NCBI GenBank assembly: GCA_028622995.1
Contig: JAJQJQ010000015.1
Location: 3,534,001-3,598,000 of the forward strand
DNA from: Panagrolaimus kolymaensis
Taxonomy: Eukaryota > Nematoda > Chromadorea > Rhabditida > Panagrolaimidae
Reading direction: 5' to 3'
Length of the DNA: 64,000 nt
Shown: one piece after another, positions 1 to 12,142 of the stretch
How the letters are laid out: each line of letters starts with the position of its first letter
Numbering within the stretch: position 1 is the first letter of the stretch
Translations under genes and position numbers: made by a program
The notes under the pieces: generated by a model
Database searches by the model: none
The model's input: the letters and a program-made list of their open reading frames with translations, nothing else
What the model was told of the DNA's origin: nothing

Positions 1-291
1 AAACTCAAAAACGAATGATTCACTTTTTTGATAAACGAAAAAAAAAGAGTTTAGGAATGATTATGATTTCAATTGTCCAAACTGGTTTTTTTTTGCAAAC
101 AAAAAAATGTTTACTGTTGTTTTTTAAAAAGATGAAAGATTAATCCCAAATAAAGAGGCAGAAGTTTTTTTTGCTGTATTTTTGCAATAAAACTATTGAC
201 ACAAATTTTATTCAATTACCACCCAAGTTTAATCTTATGATTTTCTGAATCTATTTTTTTTAACACTTTAAAATAATTATAAAAATTTTAG

Positions 292-3200
292 TCAGAAAAA
301 TTAACTTCATCATGGATTGAAAAAGTTTTTCAAAAGCGTGAATGCGTTAAATTTATTCTTGATACATCAACAGAAAGGTTAGTAGCCTTTTTAAACAAAG
401 TTGCTAACAGTATTAGCTATATAATCACAAAATTTGGATACATCAATATTGGTTTGTTTCTAAAGGAAAATGAATAAAATCGCAGAGTTTTTTAATTTAT
501 CGAAATAAACTTTTTTTCTTAACCATTAAATTATCTTTTCTTTTTTGGATGGCAAACATTCATCATGTTTTGAGTCCTTTATTTTTTAGATGCGGATGTG
601 GTCGTTTACCATCGTCGCATTCAAATTTGGCGTTATCGCGTTTTACAACATCCCTTTCACCTGAACCATATTCACCAGATATTGTGGAACCTGATTCACC
701 CATATTTGGAATAACATCAACAAATCCAATTTCATCTCATGGGTTTAATAAGAAAAAATGGACAATTGCCGATCATACTCGACCATATCCAACTGATTCA
801 TTTGGAACCATTGAATTTCAAGGTGGCCCACATCCTCATAAAGCCCAATATGTTCGAATTGCTTTTGATTCAGATCCTGCCGATATTGTATATTTAATGG
901 AAAAAGTATGGAATTTACCCAAACCAAAACTAGTTATAACAATTCACGGAGGAGTTACTAATTTTCGAGTTCCTGATATACTTGGAAAATGTTTTCGTGA
1001 AGGTTTATTAAAAGCTGCACAAACAACTGGGGCATGGATTATTACATCAGGGATTGATTCGGGTAACTTACTATTAAATCGTTTAATTAATAAACTAAAA
1101 ATAAAAATTTAAGGTGTTGTTCGACACGTTGCTCAAGCTTTGGATGAAGCTGGAATCTCCGCAAGAATGCGATCACAAATTTTGCTGATTGGTATCGCTC
1201 CTTGGGGGCTTGTTCGACGTCGAGATAAACTTGTGGGTCTTAATGCTAATGTAACATATGAACATCCTAGTTACTGTAATCATAATAAGCATCATCCAGT
1301 TCTTAATGATCGACATAGTTATTTCCTTCTCGTTGATAATGGAACAATTGGAAGATATGGAGCTGATATAATTTTAAGAAAACGTTTTGAAGATTTTATT
1401 GCTCAAAAAGTTATTCTTCGTGTTGGACCTGAACGAACTCCAATAATTTGTTTAACGGTTGAAGGTGGATTGTGTACGATTAATTCAACATTGCAATATT
1501 TAAAAGGTGTTCCTCCTATTCCTGTGATTGTTTTTGAAGGCACTGGTCGAGCATCCGATTTTATTGCATACGCTGAAAAACATTTAGATACTAAAGGGTA
1601 AGAATTAAAATAAGAAAAATAACTTCGAGCATAGCCCCAAAAGTTAAAAATCTCTTTTTTAAATTATATCTCTTCATTAATTTTAGTAATTTGGAAGAGC
1701 CATATCGAACTTATTTACTCAATGGAGTTAAAGCAAAGTTAAATTACAATCATACAAAAGCTGAAGATATTGTTGCATTAATTATTCAATGTGCTAAACA
1801 TCACGATTTACTTACCATTTATCGAGCTAATGATGATGAAAATAAAGATGTGGATCAAGTTATTTTGCGAGCCTTACTAAAAGGGCAAAATTTAACTCCA
1901 GTTGAACAGGTTTGGAACCCCAACAAAAAAATGGTGGAAAAAGTTTTTTAATTATTCGGTTTTTTTTAGCTTTCATTAACTTTGGCATGGAATCGAGTGG
2001 ATATGGCTCGTTCAGAAGTATTTTCATCTGAAGAAGGAGTGCCCGCTCAAGCATTAAATAATATTATGATGAATGCTTTGCTTTTAAATCGAGTGGATTT
2101 TTTTAAACTTTTAATTGAACAAGGAGTTTCAATGAAAAAGTTTTTAACTATTAGTAGGCTTGAACAACTTTATAATGCTGTAAGTTATCCTATATCCGCA
2201 ACCAAATCTAAGAAATTTTCATTTCAGGAGCAAAGCTCTCTCTCAACTTTATATCATTTAATTGGAGACACAAATCAAAAACTGGGTGAAGAGGGTTTTA
2301 CTTTACCCGAAATTGGAGTGGCAATTGAAAAACTTATGGGCAATGCATATCGCTGTCATTATACCACTCGAGCTTTTAAAAGTCGATATGATAAATTTAA
2401 AAATAAAAGTCAACACCTTCCTCGAATGAGTAGCTTTCATTTAAGATTATCAAAAAAAGAAAATCGAAAGAAAAAGAAGAAAGAAAGAAATATTTCAGTT
2501 GTGAGTAATGAAATGGGAGAAGATTTTAAATATCCTTTTAATGATTTAATGCTTTGGGCTGTGTTAACTCAAAGACATGAATTAGCTAAATGCATGTGGA
2601 ATCATGGCGAAGAAGCTATGGCTAAAGCTTTAGTTGCAATTCGATTATATAAATGTATGAGTAAAGAAGCTGCTGATGATTATACTGAAGTTGAAGTGTC
2701 CAATCAATTAAGAGAATATGCAGAGTAAGGATTTTATACTTAAGGCTTTTAGCGGAGGAGGAATTGTAGGAAATTAAAAATTTACACGAAGATGAAGCTT
2801 TTTTAAAGAAATCTTTAAGCAAAAAAAATTTCAGAGACTTTCGTCAATGCTCCATTGATTTATTAAATCATTGTTATCAACAAGATGATGTAATGACAAT
2901 GAAAATGCTTACAGCAGAATTACCTAATTGGAGTCATCATACTTGTTTATCTTTAGCTGTTATTGCTAATAATAAACGATTATTAGCTCATCCATGGTAA
3001 GTTCCACGCTTGCCTAAACTCGAGTATTTTAAAGCGGTGGAATTTTTAGTTGTCAAGTTCTTCTCGCTGAATTATGGCATGGTGGTTTACGATTTCGAAG
3101 GTGAGGTGAGGGTTATTTTACCCGATAATTTAATTGTTTTTTGTTATTTACTTTTTAGTCAATCGAATATTAAAGTTGTTTTGGCTGTATTATTTCCACC

Positions 3201-6200
3201 AACCATTTTACTTTTGGATTTTAAAAAGCCAGCATATAAAACCAAATCTCGAAAATCTTTACAATCCACGGATGAAAGTGAAGATTCAGATGAAATTAAA
3301 CTTAATGGAAGTTTATTTAATATTAGTTTAAGTTCTGTAAGTCCATCAATTCCCGCCACATAAAAACGAAACTAAAGAGTATTTTTGCAGATTTTCCGAG
3401 CCAATGCTCTTCTTGGAAATCGATTACTTCGGCGTTCGACCATCACCGCTCCATCTCCCGGGATACTCATTGAAACAAATAATCGTGATTCAATAATTAC
3501 AAATGAATCCGAACATTTACTTTCATCTCCAATGAGTCCAGAACCTATGGCATCTATGGGTGAAAAAAAGAGTGTTCAAATTCTTACACCAACTCCTCCA
3601 TTGCCATCAAAAAAAGAGGCACATGATGATGTATTTATTCGAAATTTTAGCACATCAAGTAGCCGACAAGGTGTAAATGTAAGTGTTAGATCTTGAAAGC
3701 TTAACATGTAAAATTATTGAATAGCAATCAGAATTTCTAAAAAAAGTAACAACAAGAGTCTAAAAAAGGAGCCTAAAAAATTCTTTAAAACAAAAATTAA
3801 ATTCACATTTTTTATTGCAGACTTGGAAACGCCGCTTCGCTGATTGGTATTCCAACTTTGTATTATTTTATCGAGCCCCAATAACATCATTTTGGACTTG
3901 GTCGATTTCATTTTCAATATTTATTTTCTTTTTTACATATATTTTGTTAATTGAATTTTATGATGATATAACTTTAATTGAATGGTTTTTATTTTTATAT
4001 GTTGCTGCATTTGGTTTAGAACATCTTAGAAAATTATATATAACTGAATCATCATCATTTATGGAAAAGGTTTATGTTTTTTATAATCGCTATTGGAATA
4101 TTTTAACCACCTTTGCTGTGGTAACATTTTTTATTGGATTTTATTTTCGATTTTATGATGATGCTGCTCATACTCATAGCAAAGTGATATTAGCTTGTAA
4201 TTCAGTTTTATGGTATATGAAAATTTATGATTATTTGAGTGTTCATCCTCGACTAGGACCATATATTACAATGGCGGGAAAAATGGTAAGCTATAAGCTT
4301 TGTGATAATAGACAGAAAAGCTAAAATTAAAGTTGACTGCCAAAATATGGCTACTGTTATAGCTTTGATTTTTTGTGACTGATAAAAAAATAAATCTGTC
4401 ACAAAAATCAGTATGGCCCGATAAGTTAAAAAGAGCCGCTCAGCTTAAACTGCTTCTTGAAAAAAAAAATTATTAATACTATAAACAAGCTTTTAGGTAT
4501 TAGCCATGAGTTACATAATTATAATGCTATTAGTTACTTTAATGGCTTTTGGTGTTGCAAGACAATCCATAACATTTCCACGTTCTAAATGGAAATGGGA
4601 ATTAGTTAGAAATATTTTTTATAAACCTTATTTTATGCTTTATGGTGAAGTATATGCTGGTGAAATAGATACTTGCGGCGATGAAGGTACAAAAATCTTA
4701 AAATTCCAATATTTAATGTTGTAACATACACTTAACTAAACTTTTTTTAGGATTTAATTGTTTACCAGGATATTGGATTCCACCTATTTTAATGACAATT
4801 TTTTTACTTATTGCTAATATTTTGCTTATCAATATGCTTATTGCAATTTTCAAGTAAGCATTTAAAAATCTAAAACATAAAATAAAGTAAAATAATTATA
4901 GTAATATTTTTAATGTTACTAATGCAATGTCCCAACAAGTCTGGATGTTTCAACGATATTATCAAGTTCTTGAATTTCAAAGTACTCCAATAATTCCGCC
5001 ACCATTTACTCCTATCATTCATATATATAAAATTTTTATGTATTTTTATAGAGTAACTTTTAAGAAAAGATGAAAATTTTTAAGGTTAAAAAATTGTGTT
5101 TTAGCGATGCAGCGGAAAAAAACAAACGAATCAAGAAAATCAACAACAACTTGATATTGCGATTAGTAAGATTATTATCAAGCCCTTAAAATTCTAAAAT
5201 CCTCAATTTAAAAAACCTTTACAGAAGTGTACCTCGATGAAGGAGAACTTAAAAAGATGCATGACTTCGAAGAAGATTGTATGGATGATCTTGCGAGAAG
5301 GCGTAAGCTTCCAAATATTATATCTTCAACAACCCAACCAAATATGACTAATAAGTAATCCATTTGATTCACAAACAAAAAAAATAATTTCTTAAATTTT
5401 TTTTAGACAAGATTCAATTGTTTTGAAAGAATTAATCGAAGAAAATGCAACATTAAAATTAGATCTTGATAAGGTTGATGCAAAATTAGCTTCCATGGAA
5501 CATTCCCAAACACAAATATTACATTTATTACAAAATTTAAATCACCAACACCAACAAACTAATATTGCTCAAAAACCGTCCGTGGTGGTGCAACACCAAC
5601 CAACGACCATGCAACAAAGGTTAGTCAATTTTTTTGTTTTGCAAAAAAAGTACTCTAAAAAAAGTAGTCGTCAATCAGCCGAACATTCTGACTATGCGTC
5701 TATGTCGTAGTGGTTTGTATGTGCGCTTTTCGAACATAAGGTTGATGGTTCAATTCCAACTTGATAACAAACAAAAAACAAATTCGGCCCATGATGATTT
5801 TGGCGCGACGGTCTTCAGAAAGCAAAAATTTGTTGATAATCTGTCGCCACTGAGGCTTATTTTTTTCATTTTTCTTTCTTCAATTCACCAATCAGAAATT
5901 AGAAAAAATAAAATACGATTTTTAGTTTTGCATTCCGTCGTCGATCATTAAGTTTTGCTCAACCATTAATTACTGAAGGTGAAGAACAGCAACAACCAAA
6001 ACAACCAAATGCAAAGCCACCACCGCCAATGATAAAGCCTTTATCAAAATTAAATGCAAGAAAGCGAAAATCCATATCATTGAGTGAAGATATGGAACAA
6101 ATGCAAATAATGAGTTCAGCTTCAGTTCCATCATGTTCAATGCATGATGAAACAAATGAAAGAGAGGAAGAAAAAATTAAACGAAAAGTTTCATCACATT

Positions 6201-6295
6201 CCAATAGTTCACCGGAATCAAGTCGATCTTCTTCACCAATCCATTCAATAAGCTCTTTTAATGAAATTGTTAATTATAATGACGAATTTAAATAA
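292..6295 (+). CDS. Trpm: TRPM-family cation channel (5' end missing)
   Basis: Seventeen exons splice in frame: 292-377, 590-1062, 1114-1597, 1687-1909, 1970-2724, 2835-2996, 3050-3100, 3159-3336, 3391-3678, 3821-4285, 4497-4686, 4751-4853, 4902-5052, 5105-5165, 5225-5354, 5407-5619, 5926-6295; they total 1460 codons plus stop. The first listed exon follows a splice acceptor, so the start codon lies upstream, probably outside the window. Residues 1 to about 745 are the TRPM homology (SLOG-like) region, including CGCGR and WNLPKPKLVITIHGG. Exons 3821-4853 encode six membrane segments. The pore reads PYFMLYGEVYAGEID, and glutamate in the filter is typical of divalent-permeable TRPMs. A TRP helix follows, then a coiled coil (about residues 1240-1300) and a Ser-rich tail. 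No alpha-kinase domain follows, so it resembles TRPM1/3 or insect Trpm rather than TRPM6/7. The family carries Mg, Ca or Zn across membranes. Family call is firm; exact orthology is not. Confidence 0.95.
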
Positions 6296-6636
6296 CGAAT
6301 ATGTAAAATAAGTTACAATATTTTTAGGTAATTTATAAAATTGTATAAAGCATTCTTTTAAAAAGCATGCATTCTGGTAATCTTTGCTTAAACTAAATAT
6401 GAAAAAGTCTGTGCAAGTTAAAGAATGGAGTGAAGCATCATGAAATTCAAAACATACAAAAGCAAAAAAGATAAAGGTTATGACCAAATCATCATCCTCT
6501 TTTTGCAAAGCTATTTTACGAATTTATTCAAAAAACAAATCAGAGAAAGAAAGTTAAACAGAAACATAAACTTATATATATAATTTATTGAATGAGATCA
6601 AAGAATCAATTAGCTTGCTATAAAAGCGCTAAGAAA
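6296..6636. other. Convergent intergenic spacer
   Basis: Short AT-rich gap between the ends of the TRPM gene and the reverse-strand membrane-protein gene. I see no further gene. A polyadenylation hexamer for the reverse gene lies at 6584-6589; I found no AATAAA for TRPM here. Confidence 0.7.
6584..6589 (-). terminator. Polyadenylation signal AATAAA
   Basis: The reverse strand reads AATAAA about 50 nt past the stop codon of the gene ending at 6637, a normal position for its 3' processing. Confidence 0.5.
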
Positions 6637-8339
6637 TTAGACTATAACTTTTTGATAATTTGGATTTACATGATGAGTTTCAACAAGAGGATCAATTGGA
6701 CCACGTTCAAGTTGTCGAATAATTCCATCAATGTATTCATTTTCTGATTGAGCTGCAGGAATGTAGCCAAGACGAGGATGTCGAGGAGTAATCTCATATG
6801 ATGTAAAAACGACCATAGGCATAAGAAGTTCATACAAGAGAGCAAAGTTCATTCCAAGAGAGAGAATCTGAAAGAAAAAGGACTGATTTATAAGCAACTA
6901 AAGAAATCAAAAGGCACTTACGAAGAAAGCGAAGAATTCAGAAGGAAAATCAGGAATGAAAGGTGAATTGAGGAATTGACGATGCCATGTAAGATAAAGA
7001 TAAATGATCCAAATTGTAATTGAATCCCAAATTAGAAGTCCAATAGCAGCAAAAATACGATTGAAGCGCTAAAAAAGAATAAGGTTGATTTGACGGAAAG
7101 AAAAATAATGACATACTTGACTTGTTGGAACACGATGCATAAAGTTGACCACAGCATGGTAAACAACCAAGATAAGATGGATAGCAAGAAGGAAAATTGC
7201 CCAATAGCGAAGAGAAAATAATCCTTGGTAAGCATCATACTCATCGCCGCTAGCGAAAACATTGTTGAAGGAAGGTGAAAAAGCCTAAAAGTGATACTTC
7301 GGAATGAAAGTGCGTAAAAAAAGAAAAACAAACCTTTTCACAACGATAATCACCGAAATAAGTTTGGTTTTCTTTGATTGGATATTTCTTATTGTAGTCA
7401 AGACCCAAAGTATTACGGCGGCTGCGTTGCGAATTCTTAGATCCAAAAAGATGGAAAAGGTTATCAAAGAATCCAGCAGGCTTTTCTTCAGCAAGGACTT
7501 CTTCTTTAGCTAGAGGATGCATTACAACAACATCATCTTCTTTAGCTAGAGGAGGCATTCCAGCGACAACTTCTTTAGCTGCGGGAGGGAAACGAGCGAC
7601 GACAATAGCAGCAGGTTTCAATGTTGATGTTGAGATATTTTCAAGTGGAGGATGATCTTCAATACGAACCATACCTTGTGGATGTTCATCAAGTTCAGGA
7701 TTACGACGAAGAGTTCGAGGACCATTTTCACCAGCTATAGAGGATTCAGTTGAAACATACATATCCCCAAGAACAGTATCCTTAAGACCTTGTTGAGCTT
7801 CAGCAGATATTTCAGTTTTAGGTACACCAGAAGCTGAGATTTCAGGTTCAAGAGTTGTAGTTGGATCTGTTGGCAAAGGAACGCCATCAACAGTTGGACG
7901 ATGACCAAGAGAAGAATCAAGAATTGGTTCTCGAGTTACATTGCCGGGTTCTTCACGAATTTCTTTAAGAAGCTTGTCAGGTCCGATTATTGAAGTAGAA
8001 GTAATGGCAGCAGGTGTAGTGATATCAACAGGAACATCATTCGGTGGAAATGTAGTTGTTTCTGGATCATTCAAGGTTGAAAAAGGCCGTCGAGTTTTAT
8101 TTTCAGGAGTTAAAGTATTAATTTCTGAAGCATTCGGTTTGAAAATTTCAGGTTCAGGTTGACGCCAATATGCCTGAAAAAAAGATAACATGATTTTAGA
8201 CCAAAAAAATAAAAGAAAAAAAACTTACAATCATATTAGCTTGCCGCTTTTCACATAATTCATCAAATGTATACAACAAAAAGATTGCTGTAATAATTAC
8301 ATAAGCTTCAATAGTTTTGAACGTTCCAAAGAGACGCAT
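6637..8339 (-). CDS. Four-pass membrane protein of unknown function
   Basis: Five exons on the reverse strand splice in frame with clean GT..AG sites: 8339-8229, 8173-7334, 7284-7117, 7068-6922, 6867-6637, giving 498 residues. Exon 1 carries a hydrophobic segment (EAYVIITAIFLLYTF). Exon 2 is a 280-residue hydrophilic linker rich in Pro, Thr and Glu, with three related units (PPAAKEVVAG, PPLAKEDDVV, HPLAKEEVLAEE). The last three exons each hold one hydrophobic segment (YWAIFLLAIHLILVVYHAVV, GLLIWDSITIWIIYLYL, LGMNFALLYELLMPMVVF), and the protein ends in a polar tail of about 50 residues. The layout looks like a plasma-membrane protein with one large loop. I do not recognise the family. It converges on TRPM and diverges from the phosphotransferase gene. 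Exon structure is secure; function is open. Confidence 0.85.
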
Positions 8340-9154
8340 ATTCTTTCTTTTGCTTGACGAAATTTTGTCGAATACAACAGACAACGTTAAACGATGCAAG
8401 CGTAGTTTTGAAAAATGAAAGAGTCTTAGAAGAAAAAAACGGAGTAAATATTTTTGTTGTTTGAATTTTTTTGGGACAATGCTAATTTTCGAAGAAACCG
8501 TAACTTTCCTTTGGGAAAAATTGCAGGGAAAAGAGAACAGTTTGCTGTTCTGGAGGCGCACATTTTTTGAAATGAAAATTGTTCTCTCGGTTGATATTAA
8601 ATTTTTTCCCCAACTCTTTTTATTCTTTTGCATCGTTGGATTTTCTTTATCTCATTTTTTATCTTTATTAAATTTTCTATGATTATTGAAAGCAGCGTAT
8701 TTCCCAAAATCATTGAAAGCCTTTATAGCCAATGAAATATTTTTATCTTTAAATTTTCTGTGGTGGCTGAAATTGACAGCTTTTTTGCTTCCTTATCTCC
8801 TTCATAATCGACTGACTGATTTGGAGAAAAAACATACCACTCCATTCATTGCTATGTCTGATATTATTCGACTTTGATCAGTGCAAAGTATTTAATTTTT
8901 TTAATGAAAAGTTTTTGCCATTAATCATTGCTTTTTTTTCAATTTTTAACTTTGTGAAAACTCTTTTTTTTACAAACTTTATTTTATTTTTTCAACGACA
9001 CACAAAAAAGTTCATTTGAAAAACTCGTGGTATTGCGTGGAACTTTATTTTTTTATTGATTGTACAAGTTTGTTTGTTTTTTGCAGGAATAATTATTATG
9101 AGAATTTGGCAATAAAATTTAATATTCCATTATTTTAAATCATAAATTTTAAAC
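8340..9154. other. Divergent intergenic region, likely promoters
   Basis: This 0.8-kb AT-rich spacer separates two divergently transcribed genes and should hold both promoters. I could not pick out a convincing core promoter element among the A/T tracts. Short open frames here look like chance. Confidence 0.5.
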
Positions 9155-11698
9155 ATGGGAATCTTTTCAAAACGATATCTGAATTCAGATGTACTTCGTG
9201 GATTTACAAACTATAAAGTACGTTTTATAACTCAAAAAATTTATATATTCCTTTAATTCAATGATTTTGGTTTTAGTATAGTTGCATCGATAATAGTCCC
9301 ATCGCAGTATATATAAGTCATCCATTTTGGAATTGGTTTGTGCAGGTAATATTATTTCTATCTTCCCAAAACTAAAAACTAATATATTCTCTTTTTTTAT
9401 CTTTTAGTTTTATCCAGAATGGCTTGCACCAAATGTAATTACCCTTCTTGGTTGGTTCTTTTATATTTGTAAACTTTTATAACAAAAACATAACAAACAA
9501 GAAAAAGCAAACTATGAACCTTTATTAACAAAATTTAGACATAAAAGACTATTATTATCTCTTCGATACTAAATAGTAAATAATTATTTTCAGGTGCAAG
9601 CTTAGTAATGGGATGTTATTTTTTTGTTTCAATTATTGATCCAGATATAAATAGAAATAATTATGGCGTGCCTGATGATAAAGCAATTCCTAATTGGGTT
9701 TGGTTATTATGTTCAATATGTACTTTTTGCGCTCATTTACTTGATGGAACTGATGGTAAACAAGCAAGAAGGACAGGAGCATCAGGACCTACTGGTGAAC
9801 TTTTTGATCATGGATTGGATTCATGGTCAACCGTACCATTTACAATTACAATATTTTCAATGTTTGGACGATCTGAATTTAGGTTAGTAAAATAAAATGC
9901 TTATTTTTTAAAGCTCAATGGAATTTTTATAAAAATTTGAATTTCCATTAATCCATTTTCTACTTTACACTTGCAATATTTATCTCGATTAACTTATCTC
10001 CCAATTTTTAGTATTGATCCCATTCGATTATTAGGCATCCTTATCACTGTTCAACTTGTTTTTATTGTTACTCATTGGGAAAAATACAATACTGGTATTT
10101 TATTTCTTTCATGGGGTTATGATGCTAGTCAATACGTAAGTAACATACATGCCTTTTATATTTCAACCAAAAGAATGCTATCTCGCTTTTTTAGGGTTTA
10201 TCATTGTTATATCTTTTTACATTTATTGTTACTCACAAATTTTATCATATTTATATATATGGTAGCGTAACATTTGCCCATGCATTGGAAGCAGGATTTT
10301 ATGGTAAGAGTTATTCTTTACTTTCCTGAAAGTTATTGTAATAATTATTCAATCACTTTTTTTAGTCACCTGTTTATTATCCTTTATTATGTCATTTTAC
10401 AATATGTATTATGCATATTGTGTTGATAAAAGTGGAAAGCAATCAAACTTTTATGAAGGCATCCTACCAATGATTTCACCAACTATTTTATTTACCATTA
10501 GTGTTTATTGGGCCAAATATTCACCTAATAATCTTATTGACACTCATCCAAGATTATTCTTTTGGGCTATGGGCGCTGTATTTTCTAATATTGCTGTAAG
10601 CTTCTTTTTTACTATATTTCCCTTAATTTTTTCAAACAGTTCATTAACGTGAGTAGAAAAGAAACCTAGCATTTTTGTTTCATTTTTTTTGCTCTTGAAA
10701 GAAAAAAAAACTAGGGCGAAGAAACAACACCAGCGGAAGATAGGCTTTTATGACGCATTATTATTTTTCCTTTTTTCTTTCTTTGGCATAAGTTTTATTT
10801 GGGACGATGATGATTTATCGTAACTTTTTTTCGTGATGATTGTTCATATTCAATTGTTGCCTTTTGTTTTTTATTTGTGGCAAATGCCGCACACGCCGCT
10901 CGCATTTTTTTTTGTTTAGTTTCAAACCAATCAGATGGATGATTTTATTTCGAGAAAAAAAAACGATGACACTATCAAAAAAAATTATTGTTTATTATAA
11001 AAGAGTGTCTTTCTTTTTTGTGCGGCATTAGTTAGGTTAGAATAGATTCCACTTACTTATGCGAGAATGTGACAAGAAAATTAAAGTGTTAATAAACAGA
11101 AGGCAGGAAAGGAATTGCATTTCATTTTTTTGGTAAGATTGTTATCACAAAATTTTTGTGAGAGAAGATTAAAAGTAATTGCTGGTTTATATTACGAGAT
11201 TACTAAAGTTATTATGATTACTTAAAAATGACAAGAAAAAGCACAAAAAAAGCAGTTAAAAGTTTAGCTTTAAAAAAGTTATTATTAAAACTAAAACCTT
11301 CGATAAAACTCTGATCCTCTAGAATACAACACACCCATAGCAACTTCGTATCACAATCAATAAAACATGCAAATAAGTAATTTTTTAGGTTCGATTAATT
11401 ATTGCCCAAATGTCCGTTACTCGATCTGAAACCATTAATACCCTTCTCGTTTGTTATGCCACAATTGCTGGACTTTCAGTTATGGGAATTTTTGGTCAAT
11501 ATGAACTTACAATGTTAAGAATTTTAAGTTTCATTTTAACTACAGCTCATATTCATTATGGTGTTTGCGTTGTAAGTTTCCATTTTCAGAATCTTCAAAA
11601 ATTAACTTATAACTGTTTTGCAGGTTCGACAATTATGTGCTCATTTTAAAATTAATGCTTTTAATCTCGATTATCTTAAAAAACAACGTCAAGAGTAA
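9155..11698 (+). CDS. EPT1: Ethanolaminephosphotransferase 1-like CDP-alcohol phosphotransferase
   Basis: Nine exons splice in frame: 9155-9217, 9277-9345, 9408-9468, 9594-9882, 10012-10135, 10195-10303, 10366-10595, 11389-11571, 11624-11698, giving 400 residues against about 397 for the human enzyme. The CDP-alcohol phosphotransferase signature is complete: [12 protein letters not shown] followed by [12 protein letters not shown], with the catalytic aspartates present. Many hydrophobic segments fit an endoplasmic reticulum or Golgi enzyme that moves phosphoethanolamine from CDP-ethanolamine to diacylglycerol (Kennedy pathway). The start ATG gives MGIFSKRYL, and its first exons resemble family N-termini. 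Vertebrate SELENOI has a selenocysteine near its C-terminus; this gene has no TGA there and ends with TAA after QRQE. The seventh intron (10596-11388) is the only long one. CEPT1 is a less likely alternative. Confidence 0.93.
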
Positions 11699-12078
11699 GC
11701 CTATCTCTCTATATTCCTATCCTATCTATTTATTTAAATATCCATAATGAGAGTAAGCTTGTTTCGTTTTCAATGTGCTTTGTTTTTATCTAAATTCCTT
11801 CTTCCCTGGAGCTACTACATATAATTTAACACAATGTATCACCTTTTTAAAATTAAATTTTTTTTGCTGCTAGCTTCTTTTGCATCTTTCCTTTTTCCCC
11901 ATTTATTAGATTGGTGTTCTCGCTATGGCTTCGATTGAGATGCGTCTAATGCTATCTCGAAGTCATACGTCGTCAACATTATTATTTTCCCTCAAATATT
12001 TTAAGTGATTGATTGGTGGAGTTAGTCTAAGATTTATTTTCCTGATATTTAATTCAATTTTTTTACTATATCTTTTAG

Positions 12079-12142
12079 AGGACCCCGAGTTTACAAATTA
12101 CCATCGGAAGCTAGCCGCTCTTTACAAACTTTATTATCGTGA
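12079..12142 (+). other. Possible alternative last exon of the EPT1-like gene
   Basis: A donor overlaps the annotated stop (AGA|GTAAGC at 11694/11695). A pyrimidine-rich acceptor ends at 12078. Joining them keeps the frame and replaces the final Glu-stop with a tail ending GPRVYKLPSEASRSLQTLLS, then TGA at 12140-12142 (420 residues in all). The match may be chance; transcript data would decide. Confidence 0.35.

Noticed and set aside
2725..2834. Frame break in TRPM between residues about 673 and 674
   Set aside because: An early reading placed an exon at 2770 and left a phase clash. Using the strong donor at 2725 and the TTTCAG acceptor ending at 2834 restores the frame (YAEDFRQCSIDLL), so the gene is intact there.
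11660..11700. Selenocysteine codon at the end of the EPT1-like gene
   Set aside because: Vertebrate SELENOI uses an in-frame TGA near its end. Here the frame closes with TAA and I see no TGA before it, so no selenocysteine is called.
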